Shown one piece after another: positions 53,770 through 63,323 of a DNA stretch of 64,000 nucleotides. The notes beneath the pieces are model-generated. The model had not been told where the DNA came from and searched no databases. It saw nothing but the letters and a program-made list of their open reading frames with translations. Position numbers and translations under genes: made by a program. Position 1 is the first letter of the stretch, and every line of letters starts with the position of its first letter. The stretch covers positions 310,001 to 374,000 of the forward strand of contig CAXUJK010000003.1 of the NCBI GenBank assembly GCA_964251385.1, written 5' to 3'. Source of the DNA: CADCVW01 sp964251385 (lineage in GTDB: Bacteria > Pseudomonadota > Alphaproteobacteria > Sphingomonadales > Sphingomonadaceae).

Positions 53770-54222
53770 TTACGCCAGCTGCGCCCGGTCCACCCAGACC
53801 ATCTCGTCCGCGCACAGGGCGCGTCCGTCCTGCGCATGGACCGCGATCGGGCGTACCGGCATTCGGTCGCGCGCGTCGACCAGCACCGGGTTGCAAGGCT
53901 GGCCATCGCCGTAGCATTCGCCCCATTGCCGCAACGCGATCAGGACCGGGAGCAGCGCCGAACCCTTTTCGGTGAGCCGGTACGACACCTTGCGCCGGTC
54001 GCACGTGTCGGGCGTGCGCGCCATGATGCCTGATTCGACGAGCCGCCCCAGCCGGTTGGACAGGATGTTGCGCGCGATCCCCAAGGTCGACTGGAACTGT
54101 TCGAAATGGACGAGCCCGTTGAACGCCCCGCGCAGGATCAGAAACGACCAGCGTTCCCCCATCGCTTCCAGCGCGGACGGCAGGGGGCATTCGACCCCGT
54201 TCTTGTAAGCGGCTGCGATCAT
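53770..54222 (-). CDS. HxlR family transcriptional regulator
   Basis: The 150-aa protein begins MIAAAYKNGVECPLPSALEAMGERW. The cysteine in VECPL is the redox-sensing residue found in many HxlR proteins. The winged HTH (about residues 15-85; FEQFQSTLGIARNILSNRLGRLVESGIM) and YRLTEKGSALLP complete the fold. ATG 54222 is used; longer starts run into an A/T-rich stretch. It is convergent with rpoZ and diverges from the RelA/SpoT gene. The regulated genes are unknown. Confidence 0.88.
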   Translation of the reverse strand: MIAAAYKNGVECPLPSALEAMGERWSFLILRGAFNGLVHFEQFQSTLGIARNILSNRLGRLVESGIMARTPDTCDRRKVSYRLTEKGSALLPVLIALRQWGECYGDGQPCNPVLVDARDRMPVRPIAVHAQDGRALCADEMVWVDRAQLA

Positions 54223-54359
54223 GTCGGAATGGCTGTTAGAGCGACAATGCTGAACAGGAAACGAAGAAACCGATAAGCTTAAATTAATTTTCATTCGAAA
54301 CGCGTGAGCGGGGACGGAAGCGCTTGCATCGCGCGCGTCCCCCACCCCATTGTCGGACA

Positions 54360-56477
54360 ATGCTGCGGCAGTACGAACTCGTCGAGCGCGTCAAAGCCTA
54401 CGACCCGGACGCCGACGAGGCGATGATCAACCGCGCCTACGTGTTTTCGATGAAAGCGCACGGGGTCCAGAAGCGCGCGTCGGGCGATCCGTACTTCAGC
54501 CATCCGATCGAGGTCGCGGGCATCCTGACCGAGCTCCGGCTCGATGACGAGACGATCGTCACCGGCATCCTGCATGACACGATCGAGGACACGGTCGCGA
54601 CGCCCGAGGAGATCGAGCGCCTGTTCGGGCCTTCCGTCGCGCGGCTCGTCGATGGGGTCACGAAGCTGTCGCGGATCGAGGCGCAGACCGAGACCGAGCG
54701 CGCCGCGGAAAACCTGCGAAAGTTCCTGCTGGCGTTGTCCGACGACATCCGCGTCCTGCTCGTCAAGCTCGCCGACCGGCTCCACAACATGCGCACGCTC
54801 CACCACGTGCCGTCGGAGGAGAAGCGCCGCCGCATCGCGCGCGAGACGATGGACATCTACGCCCCGCTCGCCGAGCGCATCGGCATGTACGAGTTCATGA
54901 AGGAGATGCAGACGCTCGCCTTCAAGATCCTGGAACCCGACGCCTATGCGTCGATCTCGAAGCGGCTGGAGCAGCTGCACGGCGGCAAGGGCGGCGACGC
55001 ATTGATCGGACGCATCGGGCTCGGCCTCGAACTTTATCTGGGGGACAACGGCATCTCTGCCAAAGTGCAGGGCCGCGAGAAACATCCTTATTCTATCTGG
55101 CGCAAGATGGCCGAGCGCCACATCTCGTTCGAACAATTGTCGGACGTGATGGCGTTCCGCGTCATCGTCGACGACCGCGACGCCATCTACCGGGCGCTGG
55201 GGCTCATCCACGCGCGCTGGCCGATGGTGCCGGGACGTTTCAAGGATTTCGTGTCGACCCCCAAGCGCAACGGGTATCAGTCGATCCACACGTCCGTGAT
55301 CCACAACGAGCGCATGCGCATCGAAATCCAGATCCGCAGCCGCGATCAGCACGAACAGGCCGAACACGGACTGGCTGCGCATTGGGCATACAAGGAAGGC
55401 CGGGACCGCGACGCGAGCGCCGATGGCACCGATCGCTCCGTCCCATGGATCGAAGACCTCGTCGAGATTCTCGAACATGCGGCCAGCCCCGAAGAGCTGC
55501 TCGAGCACACCCGCATGGCGATGTACCAGGACCGCATTTTCGCCTTCACGCCGCGCGGAGAACTGATCCAGCTGCCCAAAGGCGCAACTCCCGTAGACTT
55601 CGCCTACGCGGTGCACTCCGCGCTCGGCGATCAGGCGGTCGGGGCCAAGGTCAACGGTCGTGTCGTTCCACTGCGCACCCCGATCGAAAACGGCGATCAG
55701 GTCGAAATCCTCGCGTCGGACGCGCAACACCCCCAACCCGGCTGGCTCAACTACGTCGTCACGGGAAAGGCGCGCGCCGCGATCCGCCGCTTCGTGCGGC
55801 ACAAGGAACGCGACGAGACGGTTGCGCTCGGCACCAAGATCTATGACGATGTCGTCGCGCGATTGCCGGCGGAACTTGGCGCGGGCGCGATGGAGGGCGC
55901 GCTTAAACGGCTCAAACTCGCATCGTCCGACGACCTGATGGAAGCGATCGCGCGCCGCCGCATCGACGACGGGCGGCTGATCGAGGCGCTGATGCCGGGC
56001 GCGGGCGGGGGCGACGTCGCTGTCGTCAAGCCACCGCCCCAGCAGGCCGCGATCTCGATTTTGGGCCTGACGCCCGGCGTCGCCTACACGCTCGCCTCCT
56101 GCTGCCACCCGATCCCGGGTGACCGCATCGTCGGGCTGCGCCGCGAAGACGAAGGGATCGAGGTCCACACGATCCACTGCGACACGCTCGCCGACGGGGT
56201 CGACGCGGACTGGCTCGATTTGGCCTGGGGCGACGGATCGGACGGGGGAACGGCGCGCGTCCACCTCGTGCTGCGCAACGAAGCCGGAGCGCTTGGACGC
56301 ACGGCCGCGGTGTTCGGCGATCACGGCGCCAACATCGTCAACATGTCGATGGTCCACCGCGATGAGGGGTTCCACACGTTCGATGTCGATGTCGAAGTCC
56401 ACGACGTCTCCCACATGGTGCGCATCCTCACCGGGCTGCGGACGCAGGACGCGGTGGCAACCGCCGAACGCGTCTAG
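54360..56477 (+). CDS. rsh: RelA/SpoT-family (p)ppGpp synthetase/hydrolase
   Basis: The 705-aa protein has an HD hydrolase domain (HPIEVAGILTELRLDDETIVTGILHDTIEDT spans the HD motif), a synthetase domain (YQSIHTSV, EIQIRSRDQHEQAEHGLAAHWAYK), a TGS domain (FTPRGELIQLPKGATPVDFAYAVH) and a C-terminal ACT domain (LVLRNEAGALGRTAAVFGDHGANIV). Both catalytic halves look intact, so it is a bifunctional alarmone enzyme. It lies directly downstream of the rpoZ and HxlR region, the usual order in sphingomonads. Confidence 0.96.
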   Translation: MLRQYELVERVKAYDPDADEAMINRAYVFSMKAHGVQKRASGDPYFSHPIEVAGILTELRLDDETIVTGILHDTIEDTVATPEEIERLFGPSVARLVDGVTKLSRIEAQTETERAAENLRKFLLALSDDIRVLLVKLADRLHNMRTLHHVPSEEKRRRIARETMDIYAPLAERIGMYEFMKEMQTLAFKILEPDAYASISKRLEQLHGGKGGDALIGRIGLGLELYLGDNGISAKVQGREKHPYSIWRKMAERHISFEQLSDVMAFRVIVDDRDAIYRALGLIHARWPMVPGRFKDFVSTPKRNGYQSIHTSVIHNERMRIEIQIRSRDQHEQAEHGLAAHWAYKEGRDRDASADGTDRSVPWIEDLVEILEHAASPEELLEHTRMAMYQDRIFAFTPRGELIQLPKGATPVDFAYAVHSALGDQAVGAKVNGRVVPLRTPIENGDQVEILASDAQHPQPGWLNYVVTGKARAAIRRFVRHKERDETVALGTKIYDDVVARLPAELGAGAMEGALKRLKLASSDDLMEAIARRRIDDGRLIEALMPGAGGGDVAVVKPPPQQAAISILGLTPGVAYTLASCCHPIPGDRIVGLRREDEGIEVHTIHCDTLADGVDADWLDLAWGDGSDGGTARVHLVLRNEAGALGRTAAVFGDHGANIVNMSMVHRDEGFHTFDVDVEVHDVSHMVRILTGLRTQDAVATAERV

Positions 56478-56551
56478 CGCGGCTGTGTGGGAACACGGCC
56501 GGGTATAGCCTGTTGTCGAGTGCAGGACAGATCGTCACGGGACTCAAGCGC

Positions 56552-56779
56552 ATGACCATTCACAAGCTCGGCAGCGCCGCCGACTACGGCGTCTACGAAC
56601 CTTCCGCTGCAGCGAAGCCGATTACGCCGAGCGTGCAGCCGAAATCCAACGATCTGCGACCAAGCGGCGGTTCAAACGTGCCGAGCGAAGGCAGGCTGAG
56701 CGGATTGTTGTGGGCCGCCGCCGCCGCCGGACTTGCTGCGGGACTTGCCGTAAGCTTCATCTTTACGAAGCGAAGCTGA
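56552..56779 (+). CDS. Small protein with C-terminal membrane helix, function unknown
   Basis: The ORF from ATG 56552 encodes 75 residues: a short polar N-terminus (MTIHKLGSAADYGVYEP), a proline/serine-rich middle and an alanine/glycine-rich helix near the end (about residues 51-70) followed by TKRS. It may be a tail-anchored membrane protein. An in-frame TTG at 56513 would add 13 residues. No homologue is recognised and coding support is modest. Confidence 0.45.
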   Translation: MTIHKLGSAADYGVYEPSAAAKPITPSVQPKSNDLRPSGGSNVPSEGRLSGLLWAAAAAGLAAGLAVSFIFTKRS

Positions 56780-56853
56780 CCGCGATCCAGCCGAGCCCTG
56801 CACGATCGCGTAAGCATCTATCCCTCCCGTTGCGGCACCCATATAGCGGCGGC

Positions 56854-57516
56854 GTGGTTCCCTTTTCGTTCGCCGATCATTCGCTCGTCGCCCTGCCGCA
56901 GGGCGCGCTTTACTGGCCATCGCGTCGCGCGTTGCTCGTTGCTGACCTCCATCTGGAAAAGGCAAGCTGGTTCGCGCGCTTTGGCCAGATGCTGCCGCCC
57001 TACGATTCGCAGGCGACGCTCGCCGACCTTACGCTGATCGCGGCGGCCACGGACGCGCGCGAAATCTGGTGCCTGGGCGACAGCTTTCATGACTCGCGCG
57101 GATGCGAGCGCCTGCCGGTCTTGGCGCGCGAATTGCTCGTGGCGCTTACGTCGCGGCTGCGCTGGACGTGGATCACGGGCAATCACGATCCCGCCATAGC
57201 CGATCATTGCGGCGGCGAGATCGTCAGCCAAGCGGCGGTCGACGGGCTGATCCTGCGTCACGAGGCGGACGCGCGGGAAACGCGGCCCGAGCTGTCCGGG
57301 CACTTCCATCCCAAATTGCGCGTGTCGCTACGCGGCCGCCGCATTTCGCGCCGCTGTTTCGTCGCGACACCGACCAAGCTGATCCTGCCCGCGTTCGGAT
57401 CGCTGACGGGCGGTCTCGACGCGCACCATCCCGAGATCGTGCGCGCGGTGGGGCCGGGCGCGCAGGCGCTGATCCCGCTGACCGACCGTCTGCTGCGCTT
57501 CCCGATCGCCGCCTAG
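56854..57516 (+). CDS. pdeM: Ligase-associated DNA damage response endonuclease PdeM
   Basis: The 220-aa protein starts at GTG 56854 (MVPFSFADHSLVALP), matching the family start. Calcineurin-like metal motifs follow: LLVADLHLEKASWFAR (DxH), CLGDSFHD (GDxxHD), TGNHDP and GHFHPK. These are complete, so it is probably an active metallophosphoesterase. PdeM normally accompanies DNA ligase and helicase genes of a repair cluster, but none is next to it here. Confidence 0.88.
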   Translation: MVPFSFADHSLVALPQGALYWPSRRALLVADLHLEKASWFARFGQMLPPYDSQATLADLTLIAAATDAREIWCLGDSFHDSRGCERLPVLARELLVALTSRLRWTWITGNHDPAIADHCGGEIVSQAAVDGLILRHEADARETRPELSGHFHPKLRVSLRGRRISRRCFVATPTKLILPAFGSLTGGLDAHHPEIVRAVGPGAQALIPLTDRLLRFPIAA

Positions 57517-59309
57517 CCGAGGCGGGCGGGGATGAGGCCGCGCAGCGCATTGCCGATGCGAAAGCCGCCGGCCAGGTCTTCAGGACGCAGGTCCGCTTCC
57601 CGCGCACGGCCGTCCGCGATCAGCCGCGCGCGCAGGACGCCGGGGAGCAGTCCACGCGTCAGCGGCGGGGTCAGCAGCACGTCACCGTTGTCCACGAATA
57701 CCGCCGTGAACGTACCTTCCGTCAGGAAACCGCCGGGATCGACGAAGAGCGTCTCGAACATGCCGCCGTCCAAGCGGGCCGCATCGTAGAAGCCGCGGTC
57801 GCTCGTTTTGTGGCGCAGCCGGAAGTCGTCGCTCCGAACCGGCAGCGGCCGGACCGTGACAGACACAGGTTCGGCCGGCTGCGCGGGCAAAATTCGCGCC
57901 TCGATCGCCACCGTGCCGCTCCGCGCCAGCCGCAGCCGGACGGCACGCGCGTCACCGAGGCGAAAGGTCGCGGCCTGCAAGTCGTTTCGAAGGCGGTGCC
58001 GATCGAAGGCGAAGCCGAGCGCCGCCGCGCTGCTTCCGAGGCGTTCGAGGTGGAGGTCCAGATCGGCAAGTCCGTCCTCGGGATCGAAGCGCATCGTCTC
58101 GACCAGGTCGAGGCGCGGTTGGCCCGCCGTGACGAACGCGCCTTTCGCGCAGCATTCGTGCCATTCGTCGTCCGGTCGGCTGTCGTGGACGATCCCCGCG
58201 CCCAGCCCGAGCGTCGCGGACGTGCCGTCGCGGCCGATGCCCAGCGTGCGAATGAGGACGTTGAACGCGGCCTCGCCGTCGGGCGCGATCCACCCCATCG
58301 ATCCGGTGTACGCGCCGCGGGCCCTGTTCTCGGAGGCGGCGATGACCTCCATCGCCCGGATTTTTGGCGCGCCCGTGATCGATCCGCACGGAAAGGTCGC
58401 GCGCAGGACGTCGACCGGGCCGAGGCCAGGCGACAGCCGCGCTTCGATCGTCGACGTCATCGTGTGGACCGTCGGGTAGCTCTCGACGTCGAACAGCGCG
58501 GGCACCGTCACCGATCCGGCGACGGACACGCGCGACAGGTCGTTGCGCAGCAGGTCTACGATCATGAGGTTTTCCGCGCGCTCCTTGGGGTCGGCGGCGA
58601 GCGTTGCGGCGGCAGCTTCGTCTTTCGCCGGATCGGCGTCCCGTGCGGCGGTCCCCTTCATCGGACGGGCGGTCAGGCGGCCGTCCCGGGCCAGGAAGAA
58701 CAGTTCGGGCGACGCCGACAGCAGCCAGTGCTCGCCCGTGAACAGCGCGCCGCCCCACGGCGCACGTGCCCGCGCGCGCAAGCCGGCGAAGAGCGCGAGC
58801 GGGTGACCGGCGAAGCGGACGTCGTTCGAAAAGCTCAGGTTCGCCTGGTAGATGTCGCCCGCGGCGATCAGCTCCGCCGCGTCGCGCACGTGCGCTTCGT
58901 AAATCGCGCGGGTGATGCCGGGTTCGGGCCGGACGGCGGTCGCGCCCGCCGGATCGGGAAGGCGGCGCGCGACCTCGTCTGGCTCCAGCCGCTCGACATC
59001 GGCGAACAGGCCGAACCAGAGCAGCGGCACGTCGGGCACGCGCCCGGTGGCCAGCGGCAGCAATCTCGGCTCGAGCGCGTAGCCCGCTTCGTACGATAGG
59101 AATCCCGCCGCGTGCAGGCCGGACGTGGCCGCGTCCGCGATGCGGTCCAGCGCGGGGAGAACGGCGTCGATCGCGTCGGCGCGGACGATCTCGACCGGGT
59201 GCGTGAAGAGCCTGGCTGACCCGTCGCGTCCGTCGTCGCACAGCACGAACGGGGACGTCGGATCGATCGTGCCGTCGCCCAACGCACCTCCGTCTCTTGT
59301 CGTCGCCAT
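57513..59309 (-). CDS. pabB: Aminodeoxychorismate synthase PabB fused to aminodeoxychorismate lyase PabC
   Basis: The 598-aa protein joins a chorismate-binding PabB domain (about residues 115-385; IYQANLSFSNDV, PMKGTAARDADPAKDEAA, ENLMIVDLLRNDLSRV, FPCGSITGAPKIRAMEVI) to a class IV aminotransferase PabC domain (about 400-598; LVETMRFDPEDG, FLTEGTFTAVFV). It makes para-aminobenzoate for folate from aminodeoxychorismate; a glutaminase subunit must come from elsewhere. The start is ATG 59309. Its end overlaps pdeM by 4 bases. Confidence 0.93.
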   Translation of the reverse strand: MATTRDGGALGDGTIDPTSPFVLCDDGRDGSARLFTHPVEIVRADAIDAVLPALDRIADAATSGLHAAGFLSYEAGYALEPRLLPLATGRVPDVPLLWFGLFADVERLEPDEVARRLPDPAGATAVRPEPGITRAIYEAHVRDAAELIAAGDIYQANLSFSNDVRFAGHPLALFAGLRARARAPWGGALFTGEHWLLSASPELFFLARDGRLTARPMKGTAARDADPAKDEAAAATLAADPKERAENLMIVDLLRNDLSRVSVAGSVTVPALFDVESYPTVHTMTSTIEARLSPGLGPVDVLRATFPCGSITGAPKIRAMEVIAASENRARGAYTGSMGWIAPDGEAAFNVLIRTLGIGRDGTSATLGLGAGIVHDSRPDDEWHECCAKGAFVTAGQPRLDLVETMRFDPEDGLADLDLHLERLGSSAAALGFAFDRHRLRNDLQAATFRLGDARAVRLRLARSGTVAIEARILPAQPAEPVSVTVRPLPVRSDDFRLRHKTSDRGFYDAARLDGGMFETLFVDPGGFLTEGTFTAVFVDNGDVLLTPPLTRGLLPGVLRARLIADGRAREADLRPEDLAGGFRIGNALRGLIPARLG

Positions 59310-59371
59310 CGGCGCGGCTTAGCCTGCGCATCTGCCACTTCACAGAGGGGCAGTTCACACAGGAGTTCGCC

Positions 59372-61306
59372 ATGCGCCGTGTCGGTCTGTTCATGCTCGC
59401 GGCGCTGACCGCGTCGCCCGCCACGGCCGATGTCGAAAAGCCCGCCGCGCTGATCGCGGACGGCATTCCGGCGATTCCCGACCGGCTTGCGGCAGCGACG
59501 CGGCCGTACATGGAGTTTCGCACCGCGAGCTTCTCGGGATGGAACCCTCTCGATCGGTCGATGCTGATCGCCACCCGCTTCGGCAACACCGCGCAGCTGC
59601 ACCGCGTCGCCGCGCCCGGTGCGGACCGGCGGCAGATCAGCTTCGAAGCGGAACCCGTCGGCGGCGGCTCCTACGCGCCCAGACGGGGCGACGTGCTGCT
59701 CGTGCAGAAGGACGTCGGCGGGAACGAGTTCTACCAGATCTACGCGTTGAAGGACGGACGGCTGACGCTGCTGACCGACGGCAAGAGCCGCAACGGCCTC
59801 GGCGCATGGTCGCACGACGGGCGGCTGGTCGGTTACTCGTCGACGCGGCGCAACGGCGCCGACAGCGACCTGTACGTCATGGACCCGCGCAATCCGGTCA
59901 CGAACCGCTTGGTCGCGCAGGTAAAGGGCGGCGGGTGGCAGCTGTCCGACTTCTCGCACGACGGAAAGCGTGCGGCCGTCGTCGAGTACGTGTCCGTGAA
60001 CAAGTCGAACGTCTACGACCTCGATCTCGCGAGCGGCACGATGCGGCCGATCACGGACGCCGGGGCAAGCGTGTCCTACGGCACCGCCAGCTACGCGCCC
60101 GACGGGACGTTGTGGGTAACCTCCGACGACGGGTCCGACTTCCAACGGCTCGGCAAGCTGTCGCGCGACGGACGCTTCACGGCCGTGTCGCGCGAGCCGA
60201 AATGGGACGTCGAGACCTTCGACATTTCCGACGACGGTCGCACGATCGCCTACGTCGTCAACGAAGCCGGCATCAGCCGGGTCAAGGTCCTGGATGTTGC
60301 CAGCGGCCGGACGCGCGCCGTCACGCAGCTGCCCGTCGGCGTCGTCGGGGGCGTCGACATCGCGCCGTGGGGCACGATCGGCCTCACTTTGTCGTCTGCG
60401 CGCGCACCCGCCGACGCGTACGCGATCGACGGGCGCACGTTGGCCGTCACCCGCTGGACCGAGAGCGAGACGGGCGGCCTGGATCCGCGCGCCAACGTCG
60501 AACCCGAGCTGGTTGAAGTGAAGAGCTTCGACGGCGAACCCGTCTCCGGCTTCCTCTACCGCCCCGACGCGCGCAAGTTCCCGGGCAAGCGGCCGTTGAT
60601 CGTGAACATCCACGGCGGACCCGAAGGCCAATCGCAGCCGGGCTTCCAAGGCCGCAACAATTACTATCTCAACGAACTCGGCGTGGCGATCTTCTATCCC
60701 AATGTCCGCGGGTCGACGGGGTTCGGCAAGCGCTTCGTCGCGCTCGACAACGGGCCTGCGTTGCGCGAAAATTCCGTGAAGGACATCGGTGCGTTCATGG
60801 ATCGGCTATCCGCCGACCGCGCGATCGATGCAGGCCGGATCGGCGTTACGGGCGGGTCGTACGGCGGATACATGTGCTACGCGGCGTCGATCCGCTACGG
60901 CGACCGCCTGCGCGGCGCGAACTGCGCGGTCGCGATCTCCAACTTCGTGACGTTCCTGGAAAACACGCAGAGCTACCGCCGCGACCTGCGCCGCGTCGAA
61001 TATGGCGACGAACGCGATCCGGCGCAGCGGGCGGCGTTGCTTGCGATCTCGCCGCTGACGCGCGTGTCCGAGCTGAAGATCCCGCTCATGATCCTGACCG
61101 GCGGCAACGACCCGCGCGTGCCCGCGTCCGAGGCGGATCAGGTGGTCAAGGCGGTGCGCGCCAATGGCCGCACCGCATGGCATCTGCTGGGGCAGGACGA
61201 GGGCCACGGCTTCGCCAAGAAGGCCAATCAGGATTACGCGTTCTGGACGGGACTCATGTTCTGGCAGCAGAACCTTCTGGGGGATCGCCGGACGGCCGCC
61301 AGGTAA
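59372..61306 (+). CDS. S9 family serine peptidase (prolyl oligopeptidase type)
   Basis: The 644-aa protein begins MRRVGLFMLAALTASPATA, a signal peptide, behind AGGAG. Residues about 50-380 are a WD40-like beta-propeller (repeats such as YAPRRGDVLLVQKD, WSHDGRLVGYSS, YAPDGTLWVTSDDG). The C-terminal hydrolase domain has GGSYGGYMCY (catalytic Ser about 494), an Asp in ILTGGNDPRVPASEAD and DEGHGFAKK (catalytic His). It is an exported peptidase for short peptides. Divergent from pabBC. Confidence 0.92.
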   Translation: MRRVGLFMLAALTASPATADVEKPAALIADGIPAIPDRLAAATRPYMEFRTASFSGWNPLDRSMLIATRFGNTAQLHRVAAPGADRRQISFEAEPVGGGSYAPRRGDVLLVQKDVGGNEFYQIYALKDGRLTLLTDGKSRNGLGAWSHDGRLVGYSSTRRNGADSDLYVMDPRNPVTNRLVAQVKGGGWQLSDFSHDGKRAAVVEYVSVNKSNVYDLDLASGTMRPITDAGASVSYGTASYAPDGTLWVTSDDGSDFQRLGKLSRDGRFTAVSREPKWDVETFDISDDGRTIAYVVNEAGISRVKVLDVASGRTRAVTQLPVGVVGGVDIAPWGTIGLTLSSARAPADAYAIDGRTLAVTRWTESETGGLDPRANVEPELVEVKSFDGEPVSGFLYRPDARKFPGKRPLIVNIHGGPEGQSQPGFQGRNNYYLNELGVAIFYPNVRGSTGFGKRFVALDNGPALRENSVKDIGAFMDRLSADRAIDAGRIGVTGGSYGGYMCYAASIRYGDRLRGANCAVAISNFVTFLENTQSYRRDLRRVEYGDERDPAQRAALLAISPLTRVSELKIPLMILTGGNDPRVPASEADQVVKAVRANGRTAWHLLGQDEGHGFAKKANQDYAFWTGLMFWQQNLLGDRRTAAR

Positions 61307-61394
61307 CGTCGTCTCGGCGCATGCCTGGATCTCAGGGATATGAAGCTGCCGTCGGCATGACCTCGCTGAGATCCCAGCCTACGCCGGGATGACG
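61307..61394. repeat. Inverted REP-like pair
   Basis: Left arm 61307-61335 (CGTCGTCTCGGCG...GATCTCAG) and right arm 61366-61394 (CTGAGATCC...CGGGATGACG) pair with a few mismatches. The outer consensus (GTCATCCCGGCG and its complement) matches the pair at 22221-22302. It begins right after the S9 peptidase stop. Confidence 0.78.
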
Positions 61395-61566
61395 CTTAAT
61401 CCCGCGCCCGCGCTTCCAACGCGTTACGTCGCCAGACGTGAGCCACGCTAACTTGCCGGTTGTGGAGAAAAACGGTTCGCACCTCGTTTACCTAGATGCA
61501 CCCGTCCGAAAACCGGCGGGAGACGCCAGGAAGAGCGGCCGCCCGCCGCTCCAAAGGAGAATTGAC

Positions 61567-61977
61567 ATGAAGACATTGATGCTCATGGCCGCCGCGATGA
61601 CGCTGAGCGGTGCCGCATTCGCGCAAAGCACGACCACGACGACCACGACCACAGCGCCGCAGGACACGACGATGACCGATCCCGCGACGGCGCAACCGGC
61701 CGACTCGGGGACGATGCAGCAGATGCAGAACGACCCGGCGATGGCGCAGCCGACGCAGACGGACTCGAGCCAGTCGATGCAGCAGGGGTCGGGCACGATG
61801 CCCGCGCAGAGCGGAAGCATGCCCATGCAGAGCGGCAGCATGTCGAACATGTCCGGCGGCAACATGGCGGGAATGCAGCCCGGAATGGCGTCGGGCACCT
61901 ACCCGCGTTGTTCGGCGACGGTAACCGACCGTTGCACGCAGGTCGCGGGAAGCAGCCGCGCACGTCGCCGCCGCTAG
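61567..61977 (+). CDS. Exported low-complexity Thr/Gln/Met/Ser-rich protein
   Basis: The 136-aa product starts at ATG 61567 behind AAAGGAGAA and has a signal peptide (MKTLMLMAAAMTLSGAAFA). The mature part is low complexity: an eight-threonine run (about residues 22-29), then units such as PADSGTM, MQQMQND and repeated SGSMPMQSGSMSNMSGG, and an arginine-rich end with a pair of cysteines. No domain is recognised. Methionine-rich low-complexity proteins may bind metals, but that is a guess. Confidence 0.65.
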   Translation: MKTLMLMAAAMTLSGAAFAQSTTTTTTTTAPQDTTMTDPATAQPADSGTMQQMQNDPAMAQPTQTDSSQSMQQGSGTMPAQSGSMPMQSGSMSNMSGGNMAGMQPGMASGTYPRCSATVTDRCTQVAGSSRARRRR

Positions 61978-62099
61978 ATCCGACCCGCACGAACGATCTT
62001 CAAGTCCGCGGTTCGTCTAGGCGAGCCGCGGACTTTCCACGTTCCGCCCAATCGGTCGACCCGCTTGCCAGCGCGATGGCGGCGCGTCATGCGGCGGGG

Positions 62100-62756
62100 A
62101 TGTCCGATCCCCCGCTCAAGGCGACCATCATTCCAGTCACGCCACTCCAGCAGAACTGCTCGCTGATCTGGTGCACCGCAACCATGCGCGGGGCGTTCGT
62201 CGATCCGGGCGGCGACATCGAGAAGCTCGCCGGTGCCGCCGTTTCGCAACGCGTGACCGTCGAGAAAATTCTGCTGACGCACGGGCATATCGATCACTGC
62301 GGATTGGCCAAACCGCTCGCGGACCAACTCGGCGTCGCCATCGAGGGTCCGCATTCCGCGGACGGCTGGCTGCTCGAACGATTGGCGGAAGACGGCGCGA
62401 ACTACGGCATTCTCGGCGTGCCGTTCGAACCCGACCGCTGGCTGGACAACGGCGACAGGGTCACCGTCGGCGACCTGACGCTCGACGTGTACCTGACCCC
62501 CGGCCACACGCCCGGGCACGTGATCTTCCATCATGCGCCGTCGAAGCTGGCGCTGGTCGGCGACGTGCTGTTCGAAGGATCGGTGGGACGTACCGACTTT
62601 CCAAGGAGCAGCCACGACGACCTGCTGACGTCCGTCGTCACGAAGCTTTGGCCGCTCGGCGACGACACCGTCTTCATACCCGGTCATGGCGGCGTTTCGA
62701 CCTTCGGACGCGAACGCGCGACCAATCCCTTCGTCGGGGACCGCGTTCTCGCCTAG
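62100..62756 (+). CDS. MBL-fold metallo-hydrolase, glyoxalase II-like
   Basis: The 218-aa protein has the metallo-beta-lactamase motifs THGHIDHCGLA (HxHxDH), TPGHTPGHVIF, GDVLFEGSVGRTDF and PGHGG. This group has the short YcbL-like form with glyoxalase II-type activity, hydrolysing thioesters. ATG 62100 (MSDPPLKA) matches the family start; ATG 62076 is possible. Its stop overlaps that of the convergent MAPEG gene. Confidence 0.9.
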   Translation: MSDPPLKATIIPVTPLQQNCSLIWCTATMRGAFVDPGGDIEKLAGAAVSQRVTVEKILLTHGHIDHCGLAKPLADQLGVAIEGPHSADGWLLERLAEDGANYGILGVPFEPDRWLDNGDRVTVGDLTLDVYLTPGHTPGHVIFHHAPSKLALVGDVLFEGSVGRTDFPRSSHDDLLTSVVTKLWPLGDDTVFIPGHGGVSTFGRERATNPFVGDRVLA

Positions 62757-63169
62757 CCGAGCATGATCGCGGAGGGCTCCGCGCGAAGATACGGCGTCAG
62801 CAACGCAGCGATCGCGAAGGCACCGAGCGGCAGCCACGTCAGCAGCATTCCCGCGATCCGCAAGGCGCTCGGGGCGGGGCGCTCCATGCCCAGGATGTGC
62901 GCGACGCGGCCAAGCACAAAAAACGCGCCGCCCACCCAAAGCAGCAACGCACTGCCGTGGGAGAGTTCGAGCAGCGCCAGCAGGATCAGGAACAGCGGCG
63001 CGTATTCCGAAAAGTTCGCGTGCGCGCGCATTCGCGTCATCAGGGGATCGTTGCCGGCGTCGCCCAGCGGGATCTTGTGCCGGAATCGAAGCTGGCTCAC
63101 GCGCCCGGCCAGCCACAAAGCAAGCAGCCCGCACGCGCCCGCGATCGTCAGCGTGATCGGCAGCGTCAT
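62753..63169 (-). CDS. MAPEG family membrane protein
   Basis: The 138-aa protein has four membrane helices and the MAPEG signature: RHKIPLGDAGNDPLMTRMRAHANFSEYAP, in which the arginines and RAHANF are highly conserved, then WVGGAFFVLGRVAHILGM. Bacterial MAPEG proteins are relatives of microsomal glutathione transferases; activity here is unknown. The start is ATG 63169 and it diverges from rpmF. Confidence 0.93.
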   Translation of the reverse strand: MTLPITLTIAGACGLLALWLAGRVSQLRFRHKIPLGDAGNDPLMTRMRAHANFSEYAPLFLILLALLELSHGSALLLWVGGAFFVLGRVAHILGMERPAPSALRIAGMLLTWLPLGAFAIAALLTPYLRAEPSAIMLG

Positions 63170-63323
63170 GGCAGGTCCTCAGGCTTCACCGGGCTTGCCT
63201 GCCACGCACGCGCCCGCCTTGCAACGAAGCGTGGAACGGCTATAGGGCGGCACTTCGCGACGCGTGTCGCGCCCGATGCCGCGGCGCGTCCGTCGGCCTC
63301 ATCCAAATTACAGGTTTCCCGCC

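Noticed and set aside
54291..56414. 707-codon minus-strand frame over the RelA/SpoT gene
   Set aside because: Antisense shadow of a well-supported gene; valine/aspartate/arginine-rich with no domain.
57102..59099. 665-codon plus-strand frame over pdeM and pabB
   Set aside because: Arg/Gly-rich shadow opposite the pabB-pabC fusion; the real plus-strand gene ends at 57516.
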